64,000 nt of DNA. Origin: Sphingomonas panni (lineage in GTDB: Bacteria > Pseudomonadota > Alphaproteobacteria > Sphingomonadales > Sphingomonadaceae). Position 1 is the first letter of the stretch, and every line of letters starts with the position of its first letter. The stretch covers positions 124,001-188,000 of the forward strand of contig NZ_JAKREU010000005.1 of NCBI RefSeq assembly GCF_022664435.1. Direction: 5' to 3'. The notes under the pieces were generated by a model. It worked only from the letters and a program-made list of their open reading frames with translations. It had not been told where the DNA came from and made no database searches. Of the stretch, positions 56,016-64,000 are shown piece after piece. The translations under genes and the position numbers were made by a program.

Positions 56016-57497
56016 ATGCCGATCTCACCTTTTCCCATGCGTTCATTCAAGCCGTCACCCGAGGTGCAAGCGGCGATCGATAGTTATGCGAAAGGGTTGA
56101 ACGTCTGCGATCCCATGCAGGTCGGCTTCAACATGACGCCGATCGCCATGGTCGTCAGCGATCCCACGCTCCCTGACTGCCCGCTGATCTACGTGAACAA
56201 GGCGTTCGAGAAGCTGACCGGCTTTCCGGCAGCGGAAATCCTCGGACGCAACTGCCGGTTCATGCAACGGCCGCTGACCGACCCGGCCGATGTCGCTCGC
56301 CTCAAGGAGGCGATCGCCAAGCGCGAGCCGATCGAGCTCGATCTTCTGAACCACCGCCGGGACGGAACACCGTTCTGGAACCGGCTGATGGTGGCCCCGG
56401 TCTTCTGCGACGACGGATCGTTGCGCTATTTCGTCGCTTCGCAGATCGACGTCACCGTCGAGCGGCATCGTGTGATACAGTTGGAACAGGATCGAGAGGC
56501 GCTGACCGCTGAAGTGGCGCAACGGGATGCCGACCTGGCCGCGCATAACGCGCGCCTTCGCCTCGCTCTGAAGGCGGGGGCCTTGGGTACATGGACGCTG
56601 GATCTGCCAGAACATGAACTAACGGCGTCATCGGGGTGTAAGCGGATATTCGGACGTCCGCTTGGCGAGCCCTTCACCTACGATGAGCTACTCGCCGCAA
56701 TCCATCCCGAAGATCTGCCTGTCATGCAGGCTGCGGTTCGCCGGACGATCGAACATGGTGATCCGTACCATGTCGAGTATCGCATCCTCACCCCTGCGCG
56801 CGAGCAGCGTTGGGTTTCCATACAGAGCGACCTCCAACATCGTGCCGATGGTTCGCCGTTGGCGATGACCGGCTTTTCCACCGACATCTCGCAGCGCAAG
56901 TTCGCCGAGGAGCATCGGGCGGTGCTTGCCCGTGAACTGACGCACAGGGTCAAGAACACGCTGGCCACCGTCAACGCGGTCGTCAGTCAGACGCTGCGCG
57001 ACGCACCGTCCTTGAATGAGGCTGCCACAGCAGTGTCGGGGCGCATCGCCAGTCTGGGCTCAGCGCACGAGCTCCTGATCCAGGACGAGGTAGAAGGGGC
57101 CGCGATCGGCGACATCGTCGATCGTGCGCTGCTGCCCTTCACGGATCGAGACGGGACTCGCTTCTCGACCAACGGACCCATCATCCGCGTGTCGCCCGAG
57201 ATAACGTTGGCGCTCGCCATGGCACTTCACGAACTTGCGACCAATGCGATAAAATACGGAGCGCTCTCGGTACCGGATGGGCGTGTGGTGGTCGAATGGT
57301 CGATTAAGCGGGAAGACGGCGAGCGTCGCCTGTTCTTCTGCTGGGCCGAGCATGATGGTCCGCCGGTGACACAACCCACGCGTACCGGGTTCGGCACGCG
57401 CATGATCGAACGGGTGCTGCGTCGACACGTGCGTGGCGAGGCCGCGATCCGCTACCCGGAGAGCGGCGTGAGGTTCGAGATCGAGGCCATCGTTTGA
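56016..57497 (+). CDS. LOV-PAS-HWE sensor histidine kinase
   Basis: A 493-residue kinase. The N-terminal LOV domain has Cys80 in LGRNCRFMQRP. A second PAS domain (about 183-298) follows: GALGTWTLDLPEHEL, HPEDLPVMQAAVRRT, EYRILTPAREQRWVS. The HWE-type kinase module has His310 in ARELTHRVKNTLATVNAVVS, HELATNAIKYGALS (N-box) and the W-x-E of FCWAEHDGPP with GFGTRMIERVL. HWE kinases are typical of alphaproteobacterial light and stress signalling. ATG 56016 has GGA six bases before it; ATG 56037 is an alternative. The single-domain regulator 96 bp downstream is its likely partner. Confidence 0.9.
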   Translation: MPISPFPMRSFKPSPEVQAAIDSYAKGLNVCDPMQVGFNMTPIAMVVSDPTLPDCPLIYVNKAFEKLTGFPAAEILGRNCRFMQRPLTDPADVARLKEAIAKREPIELDLLNHRRDGTPFWNRLMVAPVFCDDGSLRYFVASQIDVTVERHRVIQLEQDREALTAEVAQRDADLAAHNARLRLALKAGALGTWTLDLPEHELTASSGCKRIFGRPLGEPFTYDELLAAIHPEDLPVMQAAVRRTIEHGDPYHVEYRILTPAREQRWVSIQSDLQHRADGSPLAMTGFSTDISQRKFAEEHRAVLARELTHRVKNTLATVNAVVSQTLRDAPSLNEAATAVSGRIASLGSAHELLIQDEVEGAAIGDIVDRALLPFTDRDGTRFSTNGPIIRVSPEITLALAMALHELATNAIKYGALSVPDGRVVVEWSIKREDGERRLFFCWAEHDGPPVTQPTRTGFGTRMIERVLRRHVRGEAAIRYPESGVRFEIEAIV

Positions 57498-57593
57498 CAG
57501 AAGCACGAGCGGTATGCGCTTTATCTGTCACAATCTGCTGCAAAGCGACGAGATTGGCGAACCCTTGGCGATGTGAAGCATTGAGGTGCGACC

Positions 57594-57950
57594 ATGTGCC
57601 ATGTGCTAATCATCGAGGACGACTGGCTGATCGCCGATCATATCGCCCAGTTGGTCGAAGCCGCTGGGGCGTCATCGATCGACATGGCGGATAGCGAGGA
57701 TGACGCCATCGCCAGAGCATCGCGACATGCGCCGGCCGTCATCATTTCCGATGTCAGTCTCGGTGCAGGAGGGCATGGCCCCACCGCGGTACAGAAGATC
57801 ATCACGATGATAGGAGAACGACCGGTCCTCTTCGTCACCGGCGAACCCCGCGACTTCCAGCCTCCTTCGTCTTCGATGCGCGTATTGCACAAGCCGGTCG
57901 AGGATCGCGTACTGGTCGCGAACTTCCAGGACATCGCACCCCTACCGTAG
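57594..57950 (+). CDS. Single-domain response regulator
   Basis: A 118-residue receiver without output domain. Acidic pocket EDD (8-10), acceptor Asp53 in VIISDVSLG, conserved Thr in LFVTGEP and Lys in VLHKPVED are all present. The VTGEP motif resembles the FATGUY-type regulators that take part in alphaproteobacterial stress phosphorelays. GAGGTG lies seven bases upstream of ATG 57594. It is probably phosphorylated by the HWE kinase immediately upstream. Confidence 0.88.
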   Translation: MCHVLIIEDDWLIADHIAQLVEAAGASSIDMADSEDDAIARASRHAPAVIISDVSLGAGGHGPTAVQKIITMIGERPVLFVTGEPRDFQPPSSSMRVLHKPVEDRVLVANFQDIAPLP

Positions 57951-58562
57951 CGAAAGATGTTGGCGGAACGGGAACGGCCCGCGCCCTCGGGTAGAGGGCT
58001 TGGTAGCCACCCTGAAGCGGATTGAGCAAGATGGCGGCGTCATCGCCGTCCGCCCCGCCGTCCAATGAATCTGCCAGTCCTCTTGCCTGAAGGCGGACGA
58101 GAACCCGAGCGGCTGATCGTAGCCCGGCAGGCCACGCCCGAGGCTCAGTCATGGTCGGGACGTCTGATCGTTCCGGTCGGCACATGACACCCTTCGTCCG
58201 GCTCGACCTTGCTCGACGCAGGCCGGGCACGTCATCGTCGCGGGACACGATCAGGACGCCTGGACTTGGATACCTTCGACGCAGCGCAGCCGCAGGCCGT
58301 ACTCGCCGACGTCGATCGGTCAGCAAGGTATCGACGTGGTCGTGTCCGACCCTACCGAGCACCCCCGCCGATGATGCCGTCGGCTGCGCGAGCACGGCGT
58401 CAACCCGTGACGACCGACGCCGTTCTGGTCGAACCCGACCGGAAGATTCCATCTTCGGCTCCTGGAGCTCGGAAGACGGACTGACCCCGAAGCACCGGCA
58501 GTTGCAGAGGATGACACCAGCCGAGTTCCGCGACGGCTGCTCGTGGTCGGATGGTACCCGGA
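57951..58562. other. 612-bp convergent spacer
   Basis: It lies between the response regulator and a membrane-protein gene. Frames here are Arg/Ser/Pro-rich and lack starts with ribosome-binding sites. No RNA or repeat was recognised. Confidence 0.3.
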
Positions 58563-59024
58563 TCAGCGCAGCGCGACCGCCCCGATGCCACAGACGAACA
58601 GGGCTCCCGATACCCAGCCCAGGAACGGAGCGAGCCAGGCACGGCGATACCGACGCCTCCTGGAGGCCTTGAACCGGGCTTCCGCCCATCGGAGCCGACG
58701 CCCGGTCACCATCACGCGGCTCCAGTAGAGATCCTGCCGCCGAAGCAGGTCGGCGAGGTTCCCGTACGTCTCCTGGACGATCATCGCACCGAACATCGCG
58801 AACACCACGCCGGCACCGAAGAGACTAAGGGGAACCAGACGCGAACCGCCCGCGGCATTCGCGTTCATGAAGGCGGCCGCTCCCCCGCCGTTTAGAGCGA
58901 AGAGCGATGCCGTGAGCCACCGCGATATCGTGCCGTATTCCGTCGAGACGAACGCCGCCTGCTTGTCGATCCGTTCCACGGCGCGCTTGGCCGAAAGCCG
59001 GGCGTTCTCGTCGGAAGTCGTCAA
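58563..59024 (-). CDS. Hypothetical inner-membrane protein with three to four helices
   Basis: About 153 residues. A soluble start (TTSDENARLSAKRAVERIDK) is followed by membrane segments WLTASLFALNGGGAAAFMNA, LVPLSLFGAGVVFAMFGAMI and, at the end, APFLGWVSGALFVCGIGAVA. Between them is a basic cytoplasmic stretch (WAEARFKASRRRRYRRAWL). Similar proteins with EYGTISRWLTASLFALNGGG occur in sphingomonads. The start is uncertain: a TTG at 59024 with AGGA about 10 bases upstream is used; no good ATG exists nearby. Confidence 0.6.
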   Translation of the reverse strand: MTTSDENARLSAKRAVERIDKQAAFVSTEYGTISRWLTASLFALNGGGAAAFMNANAAGGSRLVPLSLFGAGVVFAMFGAMIVQETYGNLADLLRRQDLYWSRVMVTGRRLRWAEARFKASRRRRYRRAWLAPFLGWVSGALFVCGIGAVALR

Positions 59025-59457
59025 TGTGGCGATGATCCTGTCTAGAGGTCGGCTGCGAAGGCGAACTACGGCGGCCCTCCGCGTCGCCGACCCTTGCATG
59101 GGACATAGCGCTGGTTCGTCGATCCATCCAGCGTCCTCGACTCGTGATCGTCGTTGGACGAGATCGGGGGCAACATCGTCCCGTGCCCACCGAACTTCCT
59201 CATCGTGTCCTCGCAACCTTCCGTTCAGGCGACGGACCTCCGGCGATCGGGCGGTCGTCTCCGAGCGAGGGTTCGCTGCGAGCATTTGGGCGACGTCGTC
59301 CCTGGAGGCACATCGTAAAGACCTCTGTCGAGTAGATTGCGGAAAGAGACGCATTCCCGCTCGGCCGAGAAACCGCACGCCACCGGCGCCGTGGCGGCAT
59401 CAATGGCGTGGGTCGTGGAGTCTTGCCCCTCCGTCGTGCTAACCAGGTAATGCACCC
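59025..59457. other. 433-bp divergent spacer
   Basis: It lies between the membrane protein and the PLD-like gene. No gene recognised; it should hold both promoters. Confidence 0.3.
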
Positions 59458-60534
59458 ATGAAGGACGATGAGATGGCGCGGTTCCTGGAAGGCGAACACC
59501 TTGGCGCGGCGATACGGGAGGTGCTGGCAGGCGACGACGTCCGCTGCGCGGTGGCCTTCTGGGGGCGCGGCGCCTGCGACGAACTGTTCGGCACGCCCGA
59601 GCGGGCACGCGCGGCCCGCATCCTCTGCGACATCGGCATGGGTGGAACGAATCCGGACGAACTCGTCAGACTGGGCGCGCCCGCGAACGACGGCCTGCGT
59701 CACGTTCCCGGACTGCACGCAAAGGCCTACATGTCGGACCGGGGCCTCGTCGTGACGTCCGCGAACGCCTCGGACAACGGGATCGGCTTCGGGCGGAAGC
59801 CGACCCTCGTCGAATGCGGCACCCGCCACCCGGCGACATCGTCGACCTACCGCGACGCGGCGTCCTGGTTCGAAGACCTTTGGTCGGAGAAGGCCGAGGT
59901 GATCGACACCGAAGCACTGGAGGCGGCGACCGAGGCCTGGAAAGCGGGGCGCAGGAACCACCGCGACCTCCCGTCGATGGCCGATCGACCTTCCACGCTG
60001 CTCCGGCGCATCGCCGCCGACCCCTTGACGTTCCGTGGCGTCGGGATCGTGTTCACGACCGGAGAATCGGACGCTGACGACGTGGCGATCGCCAGCCTGA
60101 GCGCGGTCGAGGCCGACGACGCCCTCCCCACCCCCGCGCTGTCCGACCGCGATCGAGCGCTTCTCGCACGGTGGAAGCCCGGCGATCTCTTCACGAACTG
60201 GTCGGACGCGGAAGCAAATGCCTGGCCTCGCCTCTTCCTCTGCGCGCATCGCGGGCACCGAGGCGCCGTCAGCTACTGGTGGTACGAGAACTTCGCGTCG
60301 GCAAGGATCGGACCCGACGACTGGTCCGTGTTCGCCAAGCCCTCGAATGCCGTCCGGACGCTGCTCGGCCTCGGCGTCCGTCATCGCGAGGCCGCCAGAC
60401 CCGAGGATAACCTTCTCGCCTCGATATTCCGCGTTCTCGAACTCGACGCCGCCCACGATGACGCGACGCCACACATGCTGTGTGAAAGTCCCATTCATCT
60501 CGGTCGCCTGCTCAAACGGATCGACGACGACTGA
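59458..60534 (+). CDS. PLD-superfamily protein with a single HKD motif
   Basis: A 358-residue phospholipase D-like protein. The single HKD motif is complete: His87, Lys89, Asp94 in GLHAKAYMSDRGLVV, with Asn103 in TSANAS. One motif per chain implies a homodimeric active site, as in bacterial Nuc-type nucleases. The N-terminal half has AVAFWGRGACDELF and the C-terminal half (about 180-358) is unrecognised. PLD-like nucleases accompany helicases in defence systems such as DISARM (DrmC), and an SNF2-family helicase lies 1.4 kb downstream on the other strand. ATG 59458 or 59473 may be the start; the second has AAGGA upstream. Confidence 0.7.
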   Translation: MKDDEMARFLEGEHLGAAIREVLAGDDVRCAVAFWGRGACDELFGTPERARAARILCDIGMGGTNPDELVRLGAPANDGLRHVPGLHAKAYMSDRGLVVTSANASDNGIGFGRKPTLVECGTRHPATSSTYRDAASWFEDLWSEKAEVIDTEALEAATEAWKAGRRNHRDLPSMADRPSTLLRRIAADPLTFRGVGIVFTTGESDADDVAIASLSAVEADDALPTPALSDRDRALLARWKPGDLFTNWSDAEANAWPRLFLCAHRGHRGAVSYWWYENFASARIGPDDWSVFAKPSNAVRTLLGLGVRHREAARPEDNLLASIFRVLELDAAHDDATPHMLCESPIHLGRLLKRIDDD

Positions 60535-61099
60535 GGAAACGTGTTTCCGGTCAGAAAAGTCGACTACTGACCTGGAACCCAACCACTTCCCTAGCCGTCA
60601 ATGCATCATAAGCGAGTGAAAGCGATGACCGGCGCCTCGTCAACGTACCCCCCCGAATAGCGCAACTCTCTCAGGTGTAGTATCTGGATTCTGACGTAAC
60701 CCCGTCTTTCATCCGACTGCAACCAGAGACCGACCGGTGTTGTCGCGCATGAGCGCAGATGAAGCAACCGCCGCCTTCACCTCGTCCGTACGGCACATCC
60801 CAACGACGAGCCCCGATCCGCTCGGGCCATTCGTCGCCTGAAGCCAGTTCTGCACCATGCACCCGTTCGCTCCGGTCAGGCGCGCGATGTGTTCACGAGC
60901 GCCGGGGCGTCTCCGAAGTCCGTACGCACCGCATCGGCGATCAGCGCGCCGAAAGCGGCTTCGACATCCGCTCCCGGATCCATCGGAAAGCCAACCATCT
61001 TCCGGACCGACCGGCGCAACCGTGTCCAGCGATCGCCCCCTGGTCCCAGGAGTAGTCCACGCTAACCGATTCTTCACGGATGCCAGCGAACATCCGCAC
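60535..61099. other. 565-bp spacer
   Basis: No gene recognised. The frame preceding the nuclease from 60857 is Arg/Pro/Ser-rich and not protein-like. Confidence 0.3.
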
Positions 61100-61666
61100 A
61101 TGTCGTTCATCGTACTCGCCTGCGTCCTCGTCGCCATCGACGGAGACACCCTCCGCTGTGGCGAGGAAACCATCCGTCTTCTCGGGATCGACGCACCTGA
61201 ACTGCCCGGACACTGCCGCGAAGGCCGGGACTGCGCACCAGGCGACCCCTTCGCAGCCAGGACCGCCCTCAAGATCGCGGCGAGGGGAGAAGCGACGGTC
61301 GAGCGGATCGGGAAGGACGTCTACTCGCGCACGCTCGCGCGTGTCCGCGTCAACGGGATTGACCTGTCCTGCTCGCAGATGGCTGGAGGGCATGCGGTCT
61401 ACAAACCCGATTGGGACCAGTTCCAGCTCGTGGCGACGGGATGCAACACCGCTTCCGGCGTCAAACCCAAAAGGCATTCATCGCCAAACGGCCACAGCAG
61501 AACCACCGACCGTCGTTCAGCGTCCGCCTCGACCGGATGGAGCTATCGCAACTGCGCCGAAGCGAGACGGGCTGGAGCCGCACCACTGCGTCGCGGCGCT
61601 CCCGGCTACGGACCTCACATGGATGGAGACGGCGACGGCATCGCTTGCGAACCCGTCCGTCGCTAG
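61100..61666 (+). CDS. Thermonuclease-family protein with excalibur domain
   Basis: A 188-residue staphylococcal-nuclease-like protein. The SNase core has VLVAIDGDTLRCGEETIRLL, GIDAPELPG with metal-binding Asp and Glu, and KDVYSRTLARVRVNG with the catalytic-type Arg. A Ser/Arg-rich linker (about 125-150) leads to a C-terminal excalibur calcium-binding motif (YRNCAEARRAG, then MDGDGDGIACE). Such proteins are usually secreted; the ATG at 61100 leaves only a short hydrophobic start (SFIVLACVLVAIDG), so a cleaved signal is uncertain. No strong ribosome-binding site. Confidence 0.8.
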   Translation: MSFIVLACVLVAIDGDTLRCGEETIRLLGIDAPELPGHCREGRDCAPGDPFAARTALKIAARGEATVERIGKDVYSRTLARVRVNGIDLSCSQMAGGHAVYKPDWDQFQLVATGCNTASGVKPKRHSSPNGHSRTTDRRSASASTGWSYRNCAEARRAGAAPLRRGAPGYGPHMDGDGDGIACEPVRR

Positions 61667-61947
61667 CCGAAGGTTCCGGGACGGGTCAGCCCGAAGACGG
61701 CACCCGCCCTGAACTCGCCTCGTGGACGTCGATTCCGGCGTTCCGCTCTTGGGGGACCGGGCTCTCCGAACCTTGCACTTCGCCGGCATGACCGAAGCCG
61801 CGAATGGATGTCGCACGAACTTCTCTCCTGCGTCCCTACGCAGGCCTTCGCATTTGGCGGGACGACCACGGTCCGGCTTGAGGGGAAACCGCACCCACCG
61901 ATCGAAGATCACCCTTCGAATGGACGGCGAAGGCGAAACTTCGACGA
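61667..61947. other. 281-bp convergent spacer
   Basis: It lies between the thermonuclease gene and the helicase stop. No feature recognised. Confidence 0.3.
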
Positions 61948-64000
61948 TCATGTCACGTCGGCGGCCGCCAACAGGACCAGGTCGTTGAGCATCCGCTGGC
62001 GGGTCACCTGCAGTGCAGCCACCCTCTCGACCTGCGCCCGCATACCGTCCAGCGCCTGCCTGCGCGCTGCCGCGTCGTTCGCACGCGATGGCTCGACGCT
62101 GGCGACCGGTCCGGCGAGAAGCGCCGCCACCACGCCCTCGTCCGTCGAGGGCGGACCATCTGGCGGACAGTGGACGAGATGAAGCTCCTCCCCCAGGGTC
62201 TCGCCCTGTTCGGACTGCCACCGCCCCAGGAACGCCGCCACCCGACCCGCCCGTCCGGCGAGCGCGAGCGAGGCGTACCCGCCGCCGAACTCGGGCGAGC
62301 CGGAGACGGCGATGAGCTCGCGGAGGAACGAGGATCCGAAGTCCAGCAGCGTCAGCGAACGGCTCGCGGCCGCCGCCGCGCGGTTCGTCGTCGCCTCGAT
62401 CACGGTCCGGGCCCCGAATTCGGAGTGCCGTCCGCGCAGTCGATCGTTCAGCCGCAGCGTCAACCGCTCCCGGCGTTCGTCGACGCCGGAGACCTCGTAT
62501 CCGTAGTACGGCGCCATCCGCAGCACGAACCGCATGACGTCCCCGGTACCGAACCGGCCCCGACGAGCCAGCGCGGCGGGATCGAACCCGTTCGCCCGGC
62601 TGAGAATCTCGTCCTGCAGATCGCGCGCGCGTCTGGCACGGGCCACCGCCTCGGCGATCCGCTCATCGGTCCGCTGGACGACGCCGGCCGCCGCGTCCGC
62701 GAGAAGGGTCGAGAGATCCAGCTGATCGAGGAGCTCGCCGAGGATCTCGGACGCGTAGCGGCCGTCGAACTCCCCGCTCACCGACGCCATCTCGCGCGAC
62801 AGGGCGTCCACTCGGTTGAGCGCGGTGGACAGGATGTCGGCGTCTATGGTGTCGCGCGACAGGAAGTTCAGGACCACGACGTGCCGCTTCTGCCCGTAGC
62901 GGTAGACGCGGCCGATCCGCTGGACGATCCTGGCCGGGTTCCACGGAAGATCGTAGTTCACCACGACGTGGCAGTTGCGCTGGAGGTTGAGGCCCTCCCC
63001 GCCCGCCTCGGTCGACACGAGGACCTGGACGTCGCCATCGAAGGCGTCGATCGCCGCGAGCTTGTCGGCGAGCTTCTGTCCACCGTTGATCTGCACCCCG
63101 TCGCGACCGGACAGCCGCCGGACCTCCTCGAGCAAACGGTCCTGCGTGGCCCGATATTCCGAGAACACGAGCATCTTCCGTCCGCCCTTGACGACCACCT
63201 CGTCGTAGACCCGCCGGAACTCCGCGATCTTGGCGTCCGCCGCAGCGGCAGACGCGCAGCGGGCCAGCACGCCCCGGATCATCGCCGCCTCGTCGGTGAA
63301 GAACTCGCCCGCCGGTCCACCGAGGTCGCGGTCGGCGGCATCGTCCGGCGCATCCTCGTCGTCCCAGCCCGCCAGATCGTCCGCCATGGGATCCATCGCG
63401 CCGGGCGCGAGACGATCGAGCCGCCGGCGGAGCGCACGCTCGATCGCCGCGACGCTCGACGAGGCGAGCTTGCGGTACGTCGTCATCACGAAGCCGATCG
63501 CGCGCCCGCCCGATCCCCCGAGACGCTCGCCGGCCCGGTACCCGGAACGGAGGTACGCCTGGAGGCTCCGATCCAGTTCGCGCATCTCGGGCGAAGGGTC
63601 GACCCGGACCTGCGTCACCGTATGACCCTGGAAGATGAACGCCCCCTCGGCGTCCGTCACGTCGATCTTTCGATTCCGCAGGACGACGTCGCCGACGACC
63701 TCGGGGTTCAGCTCCAGATCGTCGATGGCGTCGGCGAGATCGGGACGCACGAGCTTCAGCAGCGAACGGAACTTGCCGGTGTCCCCCTGATGCGGCGTTC
63801 CGGTGAGCAGGACCAGCGAAGGCGTGCGTGCGCGAAGCGCTCGGCCAAGGACGAAGCGGAGCGTCTGGCTGCCGTCGTCCGTGCGGCTGAGCCTGTGCCC
63901 CTCGTCGAAGATGACGAGGTCCCAGTCGCCCGCCATCATCAGCCGCCCGAAATGGGTGCTCGGATCGGTACCGTCGTCCTCGCGATCGCGGGGCTTCACC
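61948..64000 (-). CDS. SNF2-family helicase, C-terminal part (runs off the right end)
   Basis: At least 683 codons, open to the window edge. Motif II is DEGHRLS (LVIFDEGHRLSRTDDGSQ) and motif III is LLTGTPHQGDTGKFRSLLKL. The helicase C-domain has MLVFSEYRATQDRLLEEV, STEAGGEGLNLQRNCHVVVN and motif VI RIVQRIGRVYRYGQKRHVVV. Walker A and the N-terminus lie to the right of the window. The TPHQG and QRIGRVYRYGQ forms are those of the RapA/DrmD-type SNF2 proteins. After residue 430 the chain is helical with unknown function. Together with the PLD-like gene it may be part of a DISARM-like or other defence locus continuing rightward. Confidence 0.85.
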   Translation of the reverse strand, partial: VKPRDREDDGTDPSTHFGRLMMAGDWDLVIFDEGHRLSRTDDGSQTLRFVLGRALRARTPSLVLLTGTPHQGDTGKFRSLLKLVRPDLADAIDDLELNPEVVGDVVLRNRKIDVTDAEGAFIFQGHTVTQVRVDPSPEMRELDRSLQAYLRSGYRAGERLGGSGGRAIGFVMTTYRKLASSSVAAIERALRRRLDRLAPGAMDPMADDLAGWDDEDAPDDAADRDLGGPAGEFFTDEAAMIRGVLARCASAAAADAKIAEFRRVYDEVVVKGGRKMLVFSEYRATQDRLLEEVRRLSGRDGVQINGGQKLADKLAAIDAFDGDVQVLVSTEAGGEGLNLQRNCHVVVNYDLPWNPARIVQRIGRVYRYGQKRHVVVLNFLSRDTIDADILSTALNRVDALSREMASVSGEFDGRYASEILGELLDQLDLSTLLADAAAGVVQRTDERIAEAVARARRARDLQDEILSRANGFDPAALARRGRFGTGDVMRFVLRMAPYYGYEVSGVDERRERLTLRLNDRLRGRHSEFGARTVIEATTNRAAAAASRSLTLLDFGSSFLRELIAVSGSPEFGGGYASLALAGRAGRVAAFLGRWQSEQGETLGEELHLVHCPPDGPPSTDEGVVAALLAGPVASVEPSRANDAAARRQALDGMRAQVERVAALQVTRQRMLNDLVLLAAADVT

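Noticed and set aside
12671..64000. Integrase, transposase, insertion sequence or CRISPR array in the accessory region
   Set aside because: I looked for tyrosine-recombinase, DDE and reverse-transcriptase motifs and for regularly spaced repeats on both strands and found none.

Overview
The window reads as a chromosomal segment of a high-GC alphaproteobacterium, most likely a sphingomonad. The evidence is the ilvB-ilvN-ilvC run, an actinobacterial-type leuA, the pcm-tolC-popZ-like-valS order, the typical sphingomonad intergenic hairpin repeats, several LOV/BLUF photoreceptors and an HWE-type histidine kinase. No 16S rRNA or other species marker is present, so the genus is an inference.

Layout. 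(1) 1-12.4 kb is ordinary housekeeping DNA: branched-chain amino acid synthesis (ilvB 3' end, ilvN, ilvC, leuA), a YceI-like periplasmic protein, a BLUF protein, valS, a PopZ-like polar protein, a TolC-family outer-membrane protein, a Pcm-like methyltransferase and an acyltransferase. (2) A tRNA-Cys(GCA) gene at 12.6 kb marks the change to accessory DNA. (3) 13.7-32.0 kb is one minus-strand operon of nine tightly coupled genes. In transcription order it encodes an SspB-like DUF4007 protein, an SspC-like ATPase, an SspD-like PP-loop enzyme, SspF-, SspG- and SspH-like restriction proteins, an SspA-like cysteine desulfurase, an HNH-AAA ATPase fusion and a second HNH nuclease. This is a single-strand DNA phosphorothioation (Ssp) modification/restriction system with an appended Septu-like (PtuA/PtuB-like) nuclease pair. 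It is the most exciting locus in the window. (4) 32.1-34.6 kb is patchwork: a DUF736 gene (typical of conjugative elements), a thiolase, the amputated 3' end of an SDR dehydrogenase and the amputated end of a zinc-ribbon protein, the last two joined at a scar.

(5) 34.9-40.9 kb holds a second candidate system of unknown type: a nitrilase-fold hydrolase, a winged-helix protein, an unknown protein and a degenerate Nudix protein in one operon, followed by a tandem nitrilase-fold protein. (6) 41.2-43.0 kb carries a small unknown gene, a nucleoside deaminase and a small membrane protein. (7) 43.4-49.5 kb is the SOS mutagenesis cassette imuA-imuB-dnaE2 with an exact alphaproteobacterial LexA box upstream, plus a small trailing gene. 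(8) 49.9-53.3 kb is a four-gene operon of two unknown proteins and an exonuclease VII pair with an unusually long XseA. (9) 54.1-58.0 kb is a blue-light/two-component cluster: a LOV hybrid histidine kinase, a 55-residue protein, a LOV-PAS-HWE kinase and a single-domain response regulator. (10) 58.6-64 kb has a membrane protein, a PLD-like protein, a secreted-type thermonuclease and the C-terminal part of a large SNF2-family helicase that runs off the right end.

How it fits together: the sspBCD and sspA products would sulfur-mark host DNA, and SspFGH would attack unmarked DNA. The linked HNH-ATPase genes may add another effector or a fail-safe. The surrounding region is rich in DNA-repair, nuclease and nucleotide-hydrolase genes, as expected of a defence/accessory region next to a tRNA. 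No integrase, transposase or CRISPR array was found in the window. All functional calls come from reading motifs by eye; no database search was run.
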